DNA of 60,266 nucleotides from JAIVHA01 sp965367295 (GCA_965367295.1 CBDUHN010000016.1:1-60266); one strand, 5' to 3'. Positions 43,935 through 52,783 are shown, numbered from the stretch's first letter. Numbers and translations: made by a program. Notes: generated by a model from the sequence alone, not told the origin.

Positions 43935-45215
43935 ATGGCCAGAACACCGGCAAAGAAAAACGCCTTCTACGCACAATCAGGCGGCGTCACGGCAGTCATC
44001 AATGCCAGCGCCTGCGGCGTCATCGAAACCGCGCGCCAGCACAAGGACAAGATCGGCAAGGTCTATGCCGGCCGCAACGGCATCATTGGTGCCCTGACCG
44101 AAGATCTCATCGACACCAGCAGGGAATCCGCCAAGGCCATCGCCGCCCTGCGCCACACCCCGTCCGGTGCCTTTGGTTCCTGTCGCTACAAGCTCAAGAG
44201 CCTGGAAGCCAACAAGCGCGAATATGACCGCCTGATCGAGGTATTCGCCGCCCACAACATCGGCTACTTCTTCTATAACGGTGGCGGCGACTCCGCCGAC
44301 ACCTGCCTCAAGGTCTCCCAACTGGCCAAGGAAACCGGCTACCCGATCCAGGCCATCCACGTGCCCAAGACCGTGGACAATGACCTGCCGATCACCGACA
44401 ACTGCCCCGGCTTCGGCTCTGTAGCCAAGTACATCGCGGTATCGACCCGTGAAGCCAGCTTCGATGTGGCCTCGATGTGCAAGACCTCCACCAAGATCTT
44501 CGTGCTGGAAGTTATGGGCCGCCATGCCGGCTGGATCGCTGCCGCCGGCGGCATGGCCGCCTCGGAAGACTGCGATCTGCCCATCGTGATCCTGTTCCCG
44601 GAAGTGCCCTTCAGCCAGACCCGGTTCCTCAAGACCGTAAAGGAAAAGGTCAACAAATACGGCTACTGCTCCATCGTGGTATCCGAAGGCGTACACGATC
44701 GCTCCGGCAACTTCCTGGCTGACCAGGGCCTGAAGGATGCCTTCGGTCATGCCCAGCTCGGTGGCGTGGCACCGGTGATCGCCAACATGATCCGCAACAA
44801 GCTCGGCTACAAATACCACTGGGCCGTGGCCGATTACCTGCAGCGCGCCGCCCGTCACATCGCCTCCAAGTCCGACGTGGAGCAGGCTTACGCCATGGGC
44901 AAGTCCGCCGTGGAACTGGCGCTGGCCGGCAAGAACTCGGTGATGCCCACCATCGTGCGCACCTCCAACAAGCCCTACCGCTGGAAGGTGGGTGAGGCGA
45001 AGCTGGCCAAGGTGGCCAACGTCGAGAAGATGATGCCCAAGGGCTTCATCACCAAGGACGGCTTCGGCATCACCAAGCGCTGCCGCGACTATCTCGGTCC
45101 GCTGATGCAGGGTGAGGATTACCCTCCCTACGGCAAGGATGGTATGCCACAGTATGTTCAACTGAAGAACGTCGCAGTGAAGAAGAAACTCGATAAGGAA
45201 TTCAAGATCAAGTAA
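43935..45215 (+). CDS. pfp: Pyrophosphate-dependent 6-phosphofructokinase
   Basis: 426 residues. The PFK fold is shown by AQSGGVTAVINASACGV and YNGGGDSADTCLKVSQLA (116-120 GGGDS), IHVPKTVDNDLPITDNCPGF and EVMGRHAGWIAAAGG. Asp119 and Lys145 replace the two glycines of ATP-dependent enzymes, which marks PPi specificity. It interconverts fructose-6-phosphate and fructose-1,6-bisphosphate using PPi/Pi, reversibly. In autotrophs and methanotrophs related enzymes also act on sedoheptulose phosphates. GGGAG is 8 bases before the ATG. It ends with a strong terminator and is followed by hppA, a pairing known from methanotrophs. Confidence 0.93.
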   Translation: MARTPAKKNAFYAQSGGVTAVINASACGVIETARQHKDKIGKVYAGRNGIIGALTEDLIDTSRESAKAIAALRHTPSGAFGSCRYKLKSLEANKREYDRLIEVFAAHNIGYFFYNGGGDSADTCLKVSQLAKETGYPIQAIHVPKTVDNDLPITDNCPGFGSVAKYIAVSTREASFDVASMCKTSTKIFVLEVMGRHAGWIAAAGGMAASEDCDLPIVILFPEVPFSQTRFLKTVKEKVNKYGYCSIVVSEGVHDRSGNFLADQGLKDAFGHAQLGGVAPVIANMIRNKLGYKYHWAVADYLQRAARHIASKSDVEQAYAMGKSAVELALAGKNSVMPTIVRTSNKPYRWKVGEAKLAKVANVEKMMPKGFITKDGFGITKRCRDYLGPLMQGEDYPPYGKDGMPQYVQLKNVAVKKKLDKEFKIK

Positions 45216-45223
45216 GGACGCGG

Positions 45224-45255
45224 TAAATAAGGGGTGCATCTGCACCCCTTATTTA
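45224..45255 (+). terminator. Perfect-stem terminator after pfp
   Basis: TAAATAAGGGGTGCA and TGCACCCCTTATTTA are exact complements around TC, giving a long GC/AT stem with a T-rich distal side. It lies nine bases after the pfp stop. Confidence 0.8.
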
Positions 45256-45315
45256 TAGGGACGGACAAGCCGTTCCTGTGCAGTAACCGAAAAGGGAAAG
45301 CGGTAAAAAATCGTT

Positions 45316-45513
45316 ATGACGTTAGAGAAAGCACGGGAACTACTGTCGGTGCAGGCCAGTATGGGTGGTGGTTACAATCGTAACGGCGCCAAACTGATCC
45401 TGGCTGAGGTGCAGCGGGAACACGGTCAGTCGGCCGTCGACCGGCTGATCCGTGATCTCGACCTGGAGCGCTTGTTCGGTTTTGCCCCAGGAATCGAGTT
45501 CAAGGGGCCTTGA
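45316..45513 (+). CDS. Small conserved hypothetical protein between pfp and hppA
   Basis: 65 residues: MTLEKARELLSVQASMGGGY, then LILAEVQREHGQSAVDRLIR and DLDLERLFGFAPGIEF. It is helical and soluble with normal amino-acid use for a coding sequence. The name of the family is not known to me. Its place directly before hppA, with 71 bases between, suggests a link to the membrane PPase. Confidence 0.7.
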   Translation: MTLEKARELLSVQASMGGGYNRNGAKLILAEVQREHGQSAVDRLIRDLDLERLFGFAPGIEFKGP

Positions 45514-45584
45514 TATATATCAACGCGCCGACAGGAGTCCCCGGGCAAGACTCTGCCCACTAATATTTTAACGGAGGAGAGGTT

Positions 45585-47612
45585 ATGTCGATGGGGCTTA
45601 TGTTCGCCTTGGGTTGTGCCGTCATCGCGCTGGTATACGGTGGCATATCGGTGCAATGGATACTCAGTAAACCGGCCGGCTCGGCCCGCATGCAGGAAAT
45701 CGCCAGCGCCATTCAGGAAGGCGCACAGGCCTACCTGAACCGCCAGTACACCACCATCGGCATCGTCGGCATCGTGCTGCTGGTGGCCATCGGCTTCGCC
45801 ATCGGCTGGCCCACTGCCATCGGCTTCGCTATCGGGGCCGTGTTCTCCGGACTGGCTGGCTACATCGGCATGAACATCTCCGTGCGTTCCAATGTGCGTA
45901 CCGCAGAGGCGGCCAACCACGGCCTCAACGCCGCCATGCAGGTCGCCTTCCGTGGTGGTGCCATCACCGGCATGCTGGTGGTGGGCCTGGGTCTGCTCGG
46001 GGTGGCCGGTTATTACGCCATCCTGCTCAACATGGGCGTGGAAGACCCGATCCATCCGCTGGTCGGCCTGGCCTTCGGCGGTTCACTGATCTCCATCTTC
46101 GCCCGACTCGGCGGCGGTATCTTCACCAAGGGTGCCGACGTAGGCGCCGATATCGTCGGCAAGGTGGAAGCCGGCATTCCCGAGGACGATCCCCGTAACC
46201 CGGCGGTCATCGCCGACAATGTGGGTGACAACGTGGGCGACTGTGCCGGCATGGCCGCCGACCTGTTCGAGACCTACGCGGTGACCGTGATCGCCACCAT
46301 GCTGCTGGGCAGCCTGATGGTGACCGGTATGGACAACAATGCCATCCTCTACCCGCTGGTACTGGGCGGCGTGTCCATCATCGCCTCCATCATCGGCGTG
46401 TTCTTCGTGAAAGCGCGCGAGGGGGGCAAGATCATGAACGCCCTGTACCGCGGCCTGATCGTTGCCGGCGTGCTGGCGGCAGTGGCCTTCTATCCCATCA
46501 CCACCTGGATGCTGGGTGACTCCATCACCATCTCGGGCGTCACCATTGCCACCCTGAACCTGTACTACACGGCTCTCATCGGCCTGGCACTGACCGCGGC
46601 CATGGTGGTGATCACCGAGTACTACACGGCGACGGAATACAACCCGGTACGTCACATCGCCAAGGCCTCCACCACCGGTGATGGTACCAACGTCATTGCC
46701 GGCCTGGGCGTATCCATGAAATCCACCGCCGCACCGGTACTGGCAGTCTGTGCTTCCATCTGGGGTGCCTACGAACTGGCCGGCCTGTACGGCATCGCCA
46801 TCGCGGCCACCTCCATGCTGTCCATGACCGGTATCATCGTGGCCCTGGATGCCTACGGCCCCATCACCGACAACGCCGGCGGCATCGCCGAAATGGCGGA
46901 ACTGGACGAGAAGATCCGTAATATCACCGATCCGCTCGACGCCGTGGGTAATACCACCAAGGCAGTCACCAAGGGCTACGCCATCGGCTCTGCCGGCCTG
47001 GCTGCGCTGGTGCTGTTTGCCGACTATACCCATGGCCTGGAAGCCCGTGGCCTGCACCTGTCCTTCGACCTGTCCGACCACATGGTCATCATCGGGCTGT
47101 TCATCGGCGGCCTGATCCCCTACCTGTTCGGGGCCATGGCCATGGAAGCGGTGGGCCGTGCCGCCGGCGGCATCGTCAACGAGGTCCGGCGCCAGTTCAA
47201 GGAAATGCCGGGCATCATGGACCACTCCCAGAAGCCAGACTACTCCCGGGCGGTGGACATGCTCACCAAGGCTGCCATCCGGGAAATGATGATTCCCTCC
47301 CTGCTCCCCGTGCTGGCACCGGTGGTCGTCGGCCTGCTGCTCGGCCCGGTTGCGCTGGGCGGTATGCTGCTCGGTACCATCGTCACCGGCCTGTTCGTGG
47401 CCATTTCCATGACCACCGGCGGCGGTGCCTGGGATAACGCCAAGAAGTACATCGAGGATGGCAACTTTGGCGGCAAGGGCAGCGATGCCCACAAGGCCGC
47501 GGTTACCGGTGATACCGTGGGTGATCCCTACAAGGACACCGCGGGACCGGCCATCAACCCGCTGATCAAGATCATCAACATCGTGGCCCTGCTGATCGTA
47601 CCGTTGCTGTAA
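45585..47612 (+). CDS. hppA: K+-independent membrane H+-pumping pyrophosphatase
   Basis: 675 residues with about 16 membrane helices. The PPi site motifs are DVGADIVGKVEAGIPEDDPR and ADNVGDNVGDCAGMAADLFE. The cation-dependence site reads GNTTK with Lys459, the form found in K+-independent proton pumps (K+-dependent enzymes have Ala there). Near the C-terminus are FGGKGSDAHKAAVTGDTVGD and KDTAGPAINPLIKI. It couples PPi hydrolysis to proton export, or makes PPi in reverse. GGAGGAGAGG precedes the ATG. A strong terminator follows. Confidence 0.96.
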   Translation: MSMGLMFALGCAVIALVYGGISVQWILSKPAGSARMQEIASAIQEGAQAYLNRQYTTIGIVGIVLLVAIGFAIGWPTAIGFAIGAVFSGLAGYIGMNISVRSNVRTAEAANHGLNAAMQVAFRGGAITGMLVVGLGLLGVAGYYAILLNMGVEDPIHPLVGLAFGGSLISIFARLGGGIFTKGADVGADIVGKVEAGIPEDDPRNPAVIADNVGDNVGDCAGMAADLFETYAVTVIATMLLGSLMVTGMDNNAILYPLVLGGVSIIASIIGVFFVKAREGGKIMNALYRGLIVAGVLAAVAFYPITTWMLGDSITISGVTIATLNLYYTALIGLALTAAMVVITEYYTATEYNPVRHIAKASTTGDGTNVIAGLGVSMKSTAAPVLAVCASIWGAYELAGLYGIAIAATSMLSMTGIIVALDAYGPITDNAGGIAEMAELDEKIRNITDPLDAVGNTTKAVTKGYAIGSAGLAALVLFADYTHGLEARGLHLSFDLSDHMVIIGLFIGGLIPYLFGAMAMEAVGRAAGGIVNEVRRQFKEMPGIMDHSQKPDYSRAVDMLTKAAIREMMIPSLLPVLAPVVVGLLLGPVALGGMLLGTIVTGLFVAISMTTGGGAWDNAKKYIEDGNFGGKGSDAHKAAVTGDTVGDPYKDTAGPAINPLIKIINIVALLIVPLL

Positions 47613-47633
47613 CAGGTACCAGGAGAAGCGGAA

Positions 47634-47668
47634 AAGGCCGCCCGGGATTGCCCGGGCGGCCTTTTTTA
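47634..47668 (+). terminator. Terminator after hppA
   Basis: AAGGCCGCCCGGG and CCCGGGCGGCCTT form a 13-pair stem with loop ATTG and six T, 22 bases after the hppA stop. Confidence 0.95.
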
Positions 47669-47698
47669 TTGCCTTGTGATCAATGACTTGCCACCCAG

Positions 47699-47763
47699 CA
47701 GGTCCGGATTCATTCGGACAATGAGGTTCTTTTGAATACCCCGCCCGAATGAATCCGGACCTG
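47699..47763. repeat. Paired inverted repeat (REPIN-like) between hppA and ppa
   Basis: CAGGTCCGGATTCATTCGG (47699-47717) and its exact reverse complement (47745-47763) enclose 27 bases. Both match the dispersed repeat family. It lies between the hppA terminator and the ppa promoter. Confidence 0.85.
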
Positions 47764-47803
47764 CCGGGTGACCCCGCTTCGCGCACCAGGAGAAGCCGGA
47801 AAA

Positions 47804-47832
47804 TTGGCGTTTACAGTACTGCCGCCTATAAT
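47804..47832 (+). promoter_or_regulatory. Sigma-70-type promoter for ppa
   Basis: TTGGCG at 47804-47809 and a perfect TATAAT at 47827-47832 have the ideal 17-base spacing, with the ppa ATG 39 bases further on. Confidence 0.6.
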
Positions 47833-47871
47833 ACCCGGCCTTGCTTGTACCCAGCCCCCACGAGGCCACCC

Positions 47872-48420
47872 ATGAATCTCGACCGCGTCCTTTCCGGACA
47901 TGACGTCCCCAATGACATCAACGTCATTATCGAAATCCCCGCCCACAGCGACCCCGTTAAATACGAAGTCGACAAGGAAACCGGTGCGATGTTCGTGGAC
48001 CGCTTCATGAACACGGCCATGCACTACCCGTGCAACTATGGCTATGTGCCCCACACCCTGTCCGATGATGGCGACCCGGTGGACGTGCTGGTGCTGACGC
48101 CCGTGCCGCTGATCCCCGGTTCCGTAGTGCGCTGCCGACCGGTGGGTGTATTGAAAATGACCGACGAATCCGGCGACGATGCCAAGGTGCTGGCTGTGCC
48201 CATCGACAAGCTGTGCAAGGTGTACCACTCGGTACATGACTTCCGTGACCTGCCGCCCATGATCCTGGAACAGATCGCCCACTTCTTCGAGCACTACAAG
48301 GATCTCGACGAGGGCAAGTGGGTGCGCGTGGACGGCTGGCATGGCAAGGACGAGGCCAAGCAGGAGATTCTCAACAGTGTGCAGATGTACAAGGATGCAC
48401 CGGAGAAACCGAATTTCTGA
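47872..48420 (+). CDS. ppa: Soluble inorganic pyrophosphatase (family I)
   Basis: 182 residues. The family I active site is present: INVIIEIPAHSDPVKYEVDK, HYPCNYGYVPHTLSDDGDPV and DVLVLTPVP, with the DGDPVD signature. It hydrolyses PPi in the cytosol and so competes with, or backs up, PPi use by PFP and HppA. GAGG lies 6 bases before the ATG; earlier in-frame codons include promoter sequence and are not used. A repeat hairpin follows the stop. Confidence 0.95.
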   Translation: MNLDRVLSGHDVPNDINVIIEIPAHSDPVKYEVDKETGAMFVDRFMNTAMHYPCNYGYVPHTLSDDGDPVDVLVLTPVPLIPGSVVRCRPVGVLKMTDESGDDAKVLAVPIDKLCKVYHSVHDFRDLPPMILEQIAHFFEHYKDLDEGKWVRVDGWHGKDEAKQEILNSVQMYKDAPEKPNF

Positions 48421-48454
48421 CCTGGTTTCCCGCCAGCGGTTCCAGAGATAACCC

Positions 48455-48482
48455 CTGCGGGTCCGAATTCATTCGGACCTGC
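48455..48482. repeat. Dispersed palindromic repeat copy after ppa
   Basis: CGGGTCCGAATTCATTCGG followed by ACCTG, a nearly perfect palindrome 34 bases after the ppa stop and 41 before the next gene. Confidence 0.8.
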
Positions 48483-48522
48483 GACTTCACTAACCCGTTT
48501 ACGGGTTTCCCCGGATATCACC

Positions 48523-49044
48523 ATGAAAGTCTGTATCGTTTCCGACAGTCACGATAACCGCGCCCTGCTGGAGGCGGCCGTACGCGAAGCCAGGTCCCTC
48601 GGTGCCGAGGCCGTGCTGCATTGCGGTGACGTGGTCGCCCCCAGCACGCTGAATGTACTCAAGCAGTTCGAACTGCCGGTGCATGTCATTCACGGCAACA
48701 ATACCGGCGACCTCTATATGATGAGCCGCGTCTCCGGCAAACCCGGCAGCGTGGTGCAGTTCTATGGGCAGGATGCCGGCATCGAACTGGCCGGCCGGAA
48801 AATTTTTCTGGTGCACTACCCCCATTATGCACAGGCACTGGCCACCACCGGTGACTGGGATCTGGTCTGCTGCGGCCATGACCATATGGCGGCCATCGAC
48901 CAGGTGGCCAACATCAAGGGCGGCAGTACCCGTATGGTGAATCCAGGCACCGTGGGTGGCGTGGCGGCACCGGCGACCTATGTGCTGGGGGATCTGAAAA
49001 CCATGGAGTTCGAGATACGGCCGGTGGAACTGGAGACGGCGTAG
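48523..49044 (+). CDS. YfcE/MJ0936-type metallophosphoesterase
   Basis: 173 residues. Metal-ligand motifs in order: VSDSHDNRALL, VLHCGDVV, HVIHGNNTGD, IFLVHYPHYAQAL and VCCGHDHMAAI. NPGTVGG follows. The family hydrolyses phosphodiesters in vitro; physiological substrate is unknown. It follows ppa after a repeat copy and is codirectional. Confidence 0.88.
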   Translation: MKVCIVSDSHDNRALLEAAVREARSLGAEAVLHCGDVVAPSTLNVLKQFELPVHVIHGNNTGDLYMMSRVSGKPGSVVQFYGQDAGIELAGRKIFLVHYPHYAQALATTGDWDLVCCGHDHMAAIDQVANIKGGSTRMVNPGTVGGVAAPATYVLGDLKTMEFEIRPVELETA

Positions 49045-49072
49045 AGCCGTTTACCCGCATGCATACATACTG

Positions 49073-49172
49073 CATTCGGACGAACCAGCAGGGCACCGGG
49101 GCTCTCACCCGCGGGTGAATGATTCCGGGATCCGCCGGGAGATTGCAGGCCCGAATCCATCCGGGCACTGGA
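49073..49172. repeat. Cluster of degenerate repeat copies between yfcE-like gene and moaE
   Basis: Three partial matches in 100 bases: ATTCGGACGAACCAGCAGGG at 49073, a GGGTGAATGATTCCGGGATC stretch at 49113, and TTGCAGGCCCGAATCCATCC at 49143. It lies between the convergent ends of two genes. Confidence 0.55.
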
Positions 49173-49189
49173 GTTTTCACCGCCACGCA

Positions 49190-49630
49190 TCAGCCGGGCG
49201 TATTCTGCTCCACCCAGCGCTCGCCCCCCTCGCGTAGTCGCTCTTTTTTCCAGAACGGGGCGCCGGATTTCAACTCTTCCATCAGCCAGCGACTGGCCTC
49301 GAAGGCCGCAGCCCGGTGCGCGGACCAGACCGCGACCAGCACAATGGGGTCGTTGGGTTGCAGGGTCCCCACCCGGTGCAGGATCAGGCTATCCAGCAGA
49401 TCCCAGCGCTGCACGGCCTCGGCACTGATGGCCGCCAGGTATTTTTCGGTCATGCCGGGATAATGTTCCAGGGTCATGGCCTGCACGTGATCAGCCGCAT
49501 TGAAATCGCGCATGGTGCCAACAAATACCGCCGTGGCACCATATTGCCCTCCCTGCCCCAGGACTTGCGCCTGGTAGCGGGATAACTCCTGCCAGGGATC
49601 ATAGGGCTGGGGACGTATTTCGACGCTCAC
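49190..49630 (-). CDS. moaE: Molybdopterin synthase catalytic subunit MoaE
   Basis: 146 residues. ATAVFVGTMRDFNAADHV, LEHYPGMTEKYLAAI, HRVGTLQPNDPIVLVAVWS and the catalytic PFWKKERLREGGERWVE are typical. With MoaD it adds sulfur to cPMP. It starts two bases after moaD, so they are coupled. A cluster of repeat copies follows it. Confidence 0.95.
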   Translation of the reverse strand: MSVEIRPQPYDPWQELSRYQAQVLGQGGQYGATAVFVGTMRDFNAADHVQAMTLEHYPGMTEKYLAAISAEAVQRWDLLDSLILHRVGTLQPNDPIVLVAVWSAHRAAAFEASRWLMEELKSGAPFWKKERLREGGERWVEQNTPG

Positions 49631-49632
49631 AC

Positions 49633-49893
49633 TCAGCCCCCGGTAACCGGAGGGAAGAAGGCCACCTCATCCCCGCTGGCAACGCGATGCTCCCAGCCCA
49701 CGTATTCCATATTCACCGCGGCCAGCAGGCGATCCGGTACCGATGACTCGCCGGTAGCCAGGCACCAGACCGTGCGCACCGTACTCTGTGCGGGCACCTG
49801 CAGCCGGGTATCACCATGGCCCATGCGTTCGCGCAGGCTGGCAAAATATTTCACCTGAATTTCGAGGGGGGTTTCGGATTGCGGTCGCTCCAT
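49633..49893 (-). CDS. moaD: Molybdopterin synthase sulfur carrier MoaD
   Basis: 86 residues, ubiquitin-like, with the obligate C-terminal Gly-Gly (AFFPPVTGG). VKYFASLRERMG opens strand 1. AGGA lies 5 bases before the ATG at 49893, which gives a short extra N-terminal segment (MERPQSETPLE). It is divergent from moaC with 75 bases between. Confidence 0.92.
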   Translation of the reverse strand: MERPQSETPLEIQVKYFASLRERMGHGDTRLQVPAQSTVRTVWCLATGESSVPDRLLAAVNMEYVGWEHRVASGDEVAFFPPVTGG

Positions 49894-49968
49894 GATAATC
49901 CTATGATTAATAGCTTCATCTGGCGCAAATTGTAGCACGGGCTTTTAACCCTCAGCCCTGGAAATCCC

Positions 49969-50442
49969 ATGAATGATCTGACCCATTTCAACGCCGCCGG
50001 CGAGGCCCGCATGGTCGATGTCGGCACCAAGGCCGATACCGAACGCCAGGCCATCGCCGAGGGACGCATCCATATGCAGCCGGAAACCCTGGCCCGCATC
50101 CAGGCCGGTAACCATAAAAAGGGCGACGTACTGGGCGTCGCCCGCATCGCCGGCATCATGGCCGCCAAGCGCACCGCCGATCTGATCCCCCTCTGCCACC
50201 CGCTGGCCCTGACCCGGGTGGAACTGGAGCTGAGTACCGAACCCGAGCCATCGGCGGTATACTGCCGGGCCACCGTGGCCACCCGCGGCCCCACCGGGGT
50301 GGAAATGGAGGCCCTGACCGCAGTGCAGATCGCCCTCTTGACGGTGTATGACATGTGCAAGGCCGTGGACCGCGGCATGACCCTCGACCAGGTTCGCCTG
50401 ATGGAAAAAAGTGGTGGAAAATCCGGGCATTGGCACCGTTAA
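49969..50442 (+). CDS. moaC: Cyclic pyranopterin monophosphate synthase MoaC
   Basis: 157 residues. It opens LTHFNAAGEARMVDVGTKAD; GVARIAGIMAAKRTADLIPL, CHPLALTRVELEL and GPTGVEMEALTAV follow, with catalytic MEKSGGKSGHWHR at the end. It forms cPMP in molybdenum cofactor synthesis. No moaA is in the window. Confidence 0.95.
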   Translation: MNDLTHFNAAGEARMVDVGTKADTERQAIAEGRIHMQPETLARIQAGNHKKGDVLGVARIAGIMAAKRTADLIPLCHPLALTRVELELSTEPEPSAVYCRATVATRGPTGVEMEALTAVQIALLTVYDMCKAVDRGMTLDQVRLMEKSGGKSGHWHR

Positions 50443-50650
50443 GGGCCTGCCCTCCTCCAGCGAAACCGCGTAACAGATGCAGCACACATTCCCTCCAACC
50501 CACTTTGCACAGGCCGCTCAAAGACTGGTAGCCTATGCCGATAGATAAGCATGGAATGCATTGCAAGACAGAAGCCTAAAGGCAAAATGAGTCTAAATCG
50601 TATCTGCTCAACCCGCTCTCCTGCCGAGGCCCGCAACGGATTGTGAATTC

Positions 50651-52765
50651 ATGAGTAAATCCCTGAACGTACTGATTATCGAAGATGTGGAAGACGATGC
50701 CGAGCTGGTGCTGCTGCGGCTGCGTCAGGCGGGTTATCAGCCCCGGCATGTGCGCGTGCAGTCCGCCGCGGCCGTGGAAAAAACCTTGCGCGAACAACCG
50801 TGGGACATCGTCATCTCCGACTATGCCATGCCCTCCTTCAGTGGCATAGATGCGCTGCGTATTGTGCGGAAATTCGATCGCGACCTACCCTTTATCCTGG
50901 TATCCGGAACCGTGGGTGAGGAATTCGCCGTCGATGCCATGCGCTCCGGCGCCAACGATTACATCCTGAAAGACAACCTGACGCGCCTGGTGCCCGCTAT
51001 CGACCGTGAGTTGCGCGAGGCGGTGGAACGCCGCCAGCGGCGACATGCGGAAGAGGCCCTGTACCAGGAACGCGAGCGCGCCCTGGTCACTCTGCATTCC
51101 ATCGGCGACGGTGTCGTCACCACCAACCGGGAAGGCATGGTGGATTACCTGAACCCGGTAGCGGAACAGGTCACCGGCTGGACCTACGGTGAGGCCCACG
51201 GCCGCAAGCTTACCGAGGTCCTGCCACTGGTCTCCGAGTCCACCCGTCTTCCGGTTACCAGCCCGGCGGAGGTCTGCCTGCGTACCGGCAACGTAGTGAG
51301 CCTGGAAGAAAACGTGCTGCTCATCAATCGTAACGGCGAGGAATTCCACATCGAAGACTCCGCCGCGCCCATCTTTGACAGCGAAGACAGCATCATCGGC
51401 GCCGTACTGGTATTCCATGATGTCACCCAGGAACGGCGCATGGCACGCCAGATCTCCTGGCAGGCCACCCATGACAGTCTCACCGGCCTGTCCAACCGGG
51501 GGGAGTTCGATGTCCAGCTGTCGAACCTGATCGATGACAGCAAAACCCGGCACCGTGAACACGCCATGCTCTATCTCGACCTGGACCAGTTCAAGGTGGT
51601 CAACGACACCTGTGGCCACACCGCCGGCGACGAACTGCTCAAGGAGCTCTCCCAGCTACTGGTACGTCACCTGCCCAATAACGCCACGCTGGCCCGCCTG
51701 GGCGGTGACGAGTTCGGGGTATTGCTGGAAAACAGCGATATCGACCAGAGCCGCAAGATTGCCGAGCAGGTCCTGCGGGTGGTGGAATCCTTCCAGTTCC
51801 GCTGGGAAGCCAGCACCTTCGATATCTCCGTGAGTATCGGGCTGGTGCCGATCTCCGGCGATGAAATCACCCCGACCTTTGCCCTGAGTGCCGCTGACGT
51901 GGCCTGCTTCGTGGCCAAGGAATCAGGGCGCCGGCGTATCCATGTCTACCAGGAAGGTGATGCCGAGCACACCCGGCATCACAGCGAAATGCAGTGGGTG
52001 GCCCGCATCAACCAGGCCATGAAGGAAAACCGTTTCGAGCTGTTCCGCCAGGCCATCGTGCCACTACAGGAGGAAAGCCGGGAAACGCGCTATGAACTGC
52101 TCATCCGGCTCCGCGACAGCGACGGCAAACTGGTACCACCGGGCATGTTCATTCCCTCTGCGGAACGCTATAACCTGATGCCGGCACTGGACCGCTGGGT
52201 GATCGAAACCACCTTCCACTATTTCGCTCTGCTACGTCAGTGCGAGCCGGAGAGTGCGGCACTCACCCGTTTCTCCATCAATCTGTCCGGCAATTCCCTG
52301 AACGACGATTCGCTGTATGCCTTCATTCACCAGCAGCTTGAGAACCACCAGGTACCCGCCGCGCATATCTGTTTCGAAATCACCGAGACTGCCGCCGTCT
52401 TCAATCTGGATAACGCCAGTCGTTTTATCCGCAATATGAAAGACATGGGCTTCCGCTTTGCACTGGATGATTTCGGCAGCGGCTTGAGTTCGTTCGCCTA
52501 CCTAAAGAATCTACCGGTGGACTTTCTCAAGATCGACGGCAGCTTTGTCAAAGACATGGTCGACGACCCCATGGATAGCGCCATCGTCGACGCCATCAAC
52601 CAGGTGGGGCATGTCCTGGGCATCCGCACCATTGCCGAGTTCGTGGAGAACGATGCCATCTTTGCCAAATTGAAAGAGCTGGGTGTCGACTACGCGCAGG
52701 GCTACGGGATCGGCAAGCCTGAACCCATGCCGGCCCCCACTGCAATGAAACAACTCGCCGACTGA
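50651..52765 (+). CDS. REC-PAS-GGDEF-EAL signalling protein
   Basis: 704 residues. The receiver (1-120) has the Asp in DIVISDYAMPSFSG and Lys in DYILKDNL. A PAS domain lies at ~150-265 (IGDGVVTTNREGMVDYLNPV). GGDEF (270-430) is intact as LARLGGDEFGVLL but lacks the RxxD inhibitory site. EAL (450-700) has YELLIRL in place of EAL with Glu kept, plus FSINLSGNSL, FEITETAAV and LDDFGSGLSSFAYLKNLPVD. It could both make and break c-di-GMP; which dominates is not predictable. The partner kinase is unknown. Confidence 0.92.
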   Translation: MSKSLNVLIIEDVEDDAELVLLRLRQAGYQPRHVRVQSAAAVEKTLREQPWDIVISDYAMPSFSGIDALRIVRKFDRDLPFILVSGTVGEEFAVDAMRSGANDYILKDNLTRLVPAIDRELREAVERRQRRHAEEALYQERERALVTLHSIGDGVVTTNREGMVDYLNPVAEQVTGWTYGEAHGRKLTEVLPLVSESTRLPVTSPAEVCLRTGNVVSLEENVLLINRNGEEFHIEDSAAPIFDSEDSIIGAVLVFHDVTQERRMARQISWQATHDSLTGLSNRGEFDVQLSNLIDDSKTRHREHAMLYLDLDQFKVVNDTCGHTAGDELLKELSQLLVRHLPNNATLARLGGDEFGVLLENSDIDQSRKIAEQVLRVVESFQFRWEASTFDISVSIGLVPISGDEITPTFALSAADVACFVAKESGRRRIHVYQEGDAEHTRHHSEMQWVARINQAMKENRFELFRQAIVPLQEESRETRYELLIRLRDSDGKLVPPGMFIPSAERYNLMPALDRWVIETTFHYFALLRQCEPESAALTRFSINLSGNSLNDDSLYAFIHQQLENHQVPAAHICFEITETAAVFNLDNASRFIRNMKDMGFRFALDDFGSGLSSFAYLKNLPVDFLKIDGSFVKDMVDDPMDSAIVDAINQVGHVLGIRTIAEFVENDAIFAKLKELGVDYAQGYGIGKPEPMPAPTAMKQLAD

Positions 52766-52783
52766 ATCCGCGCCCACCGGCCA

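Noticed and set aside
43977..45245. 422-codon antisense frame opposite pfp
   Set aside because: pfp has full catalytic motifs; the antisense product is a compositional artefact.
46083..47786. 567-codon antisense frame opposite hppA
   Set aside because: Very His/Gly/Asp-rich shadow of hppA, running through the terminator and repeat; no plausible protein.
16269..49172. The short palindromes as remnants of one insertion sequence
   Set aside because: Copies are only ~20-40 bp, self-complementary, with compensating arm changes and no transposase fragment, which fits a REP-like family better.
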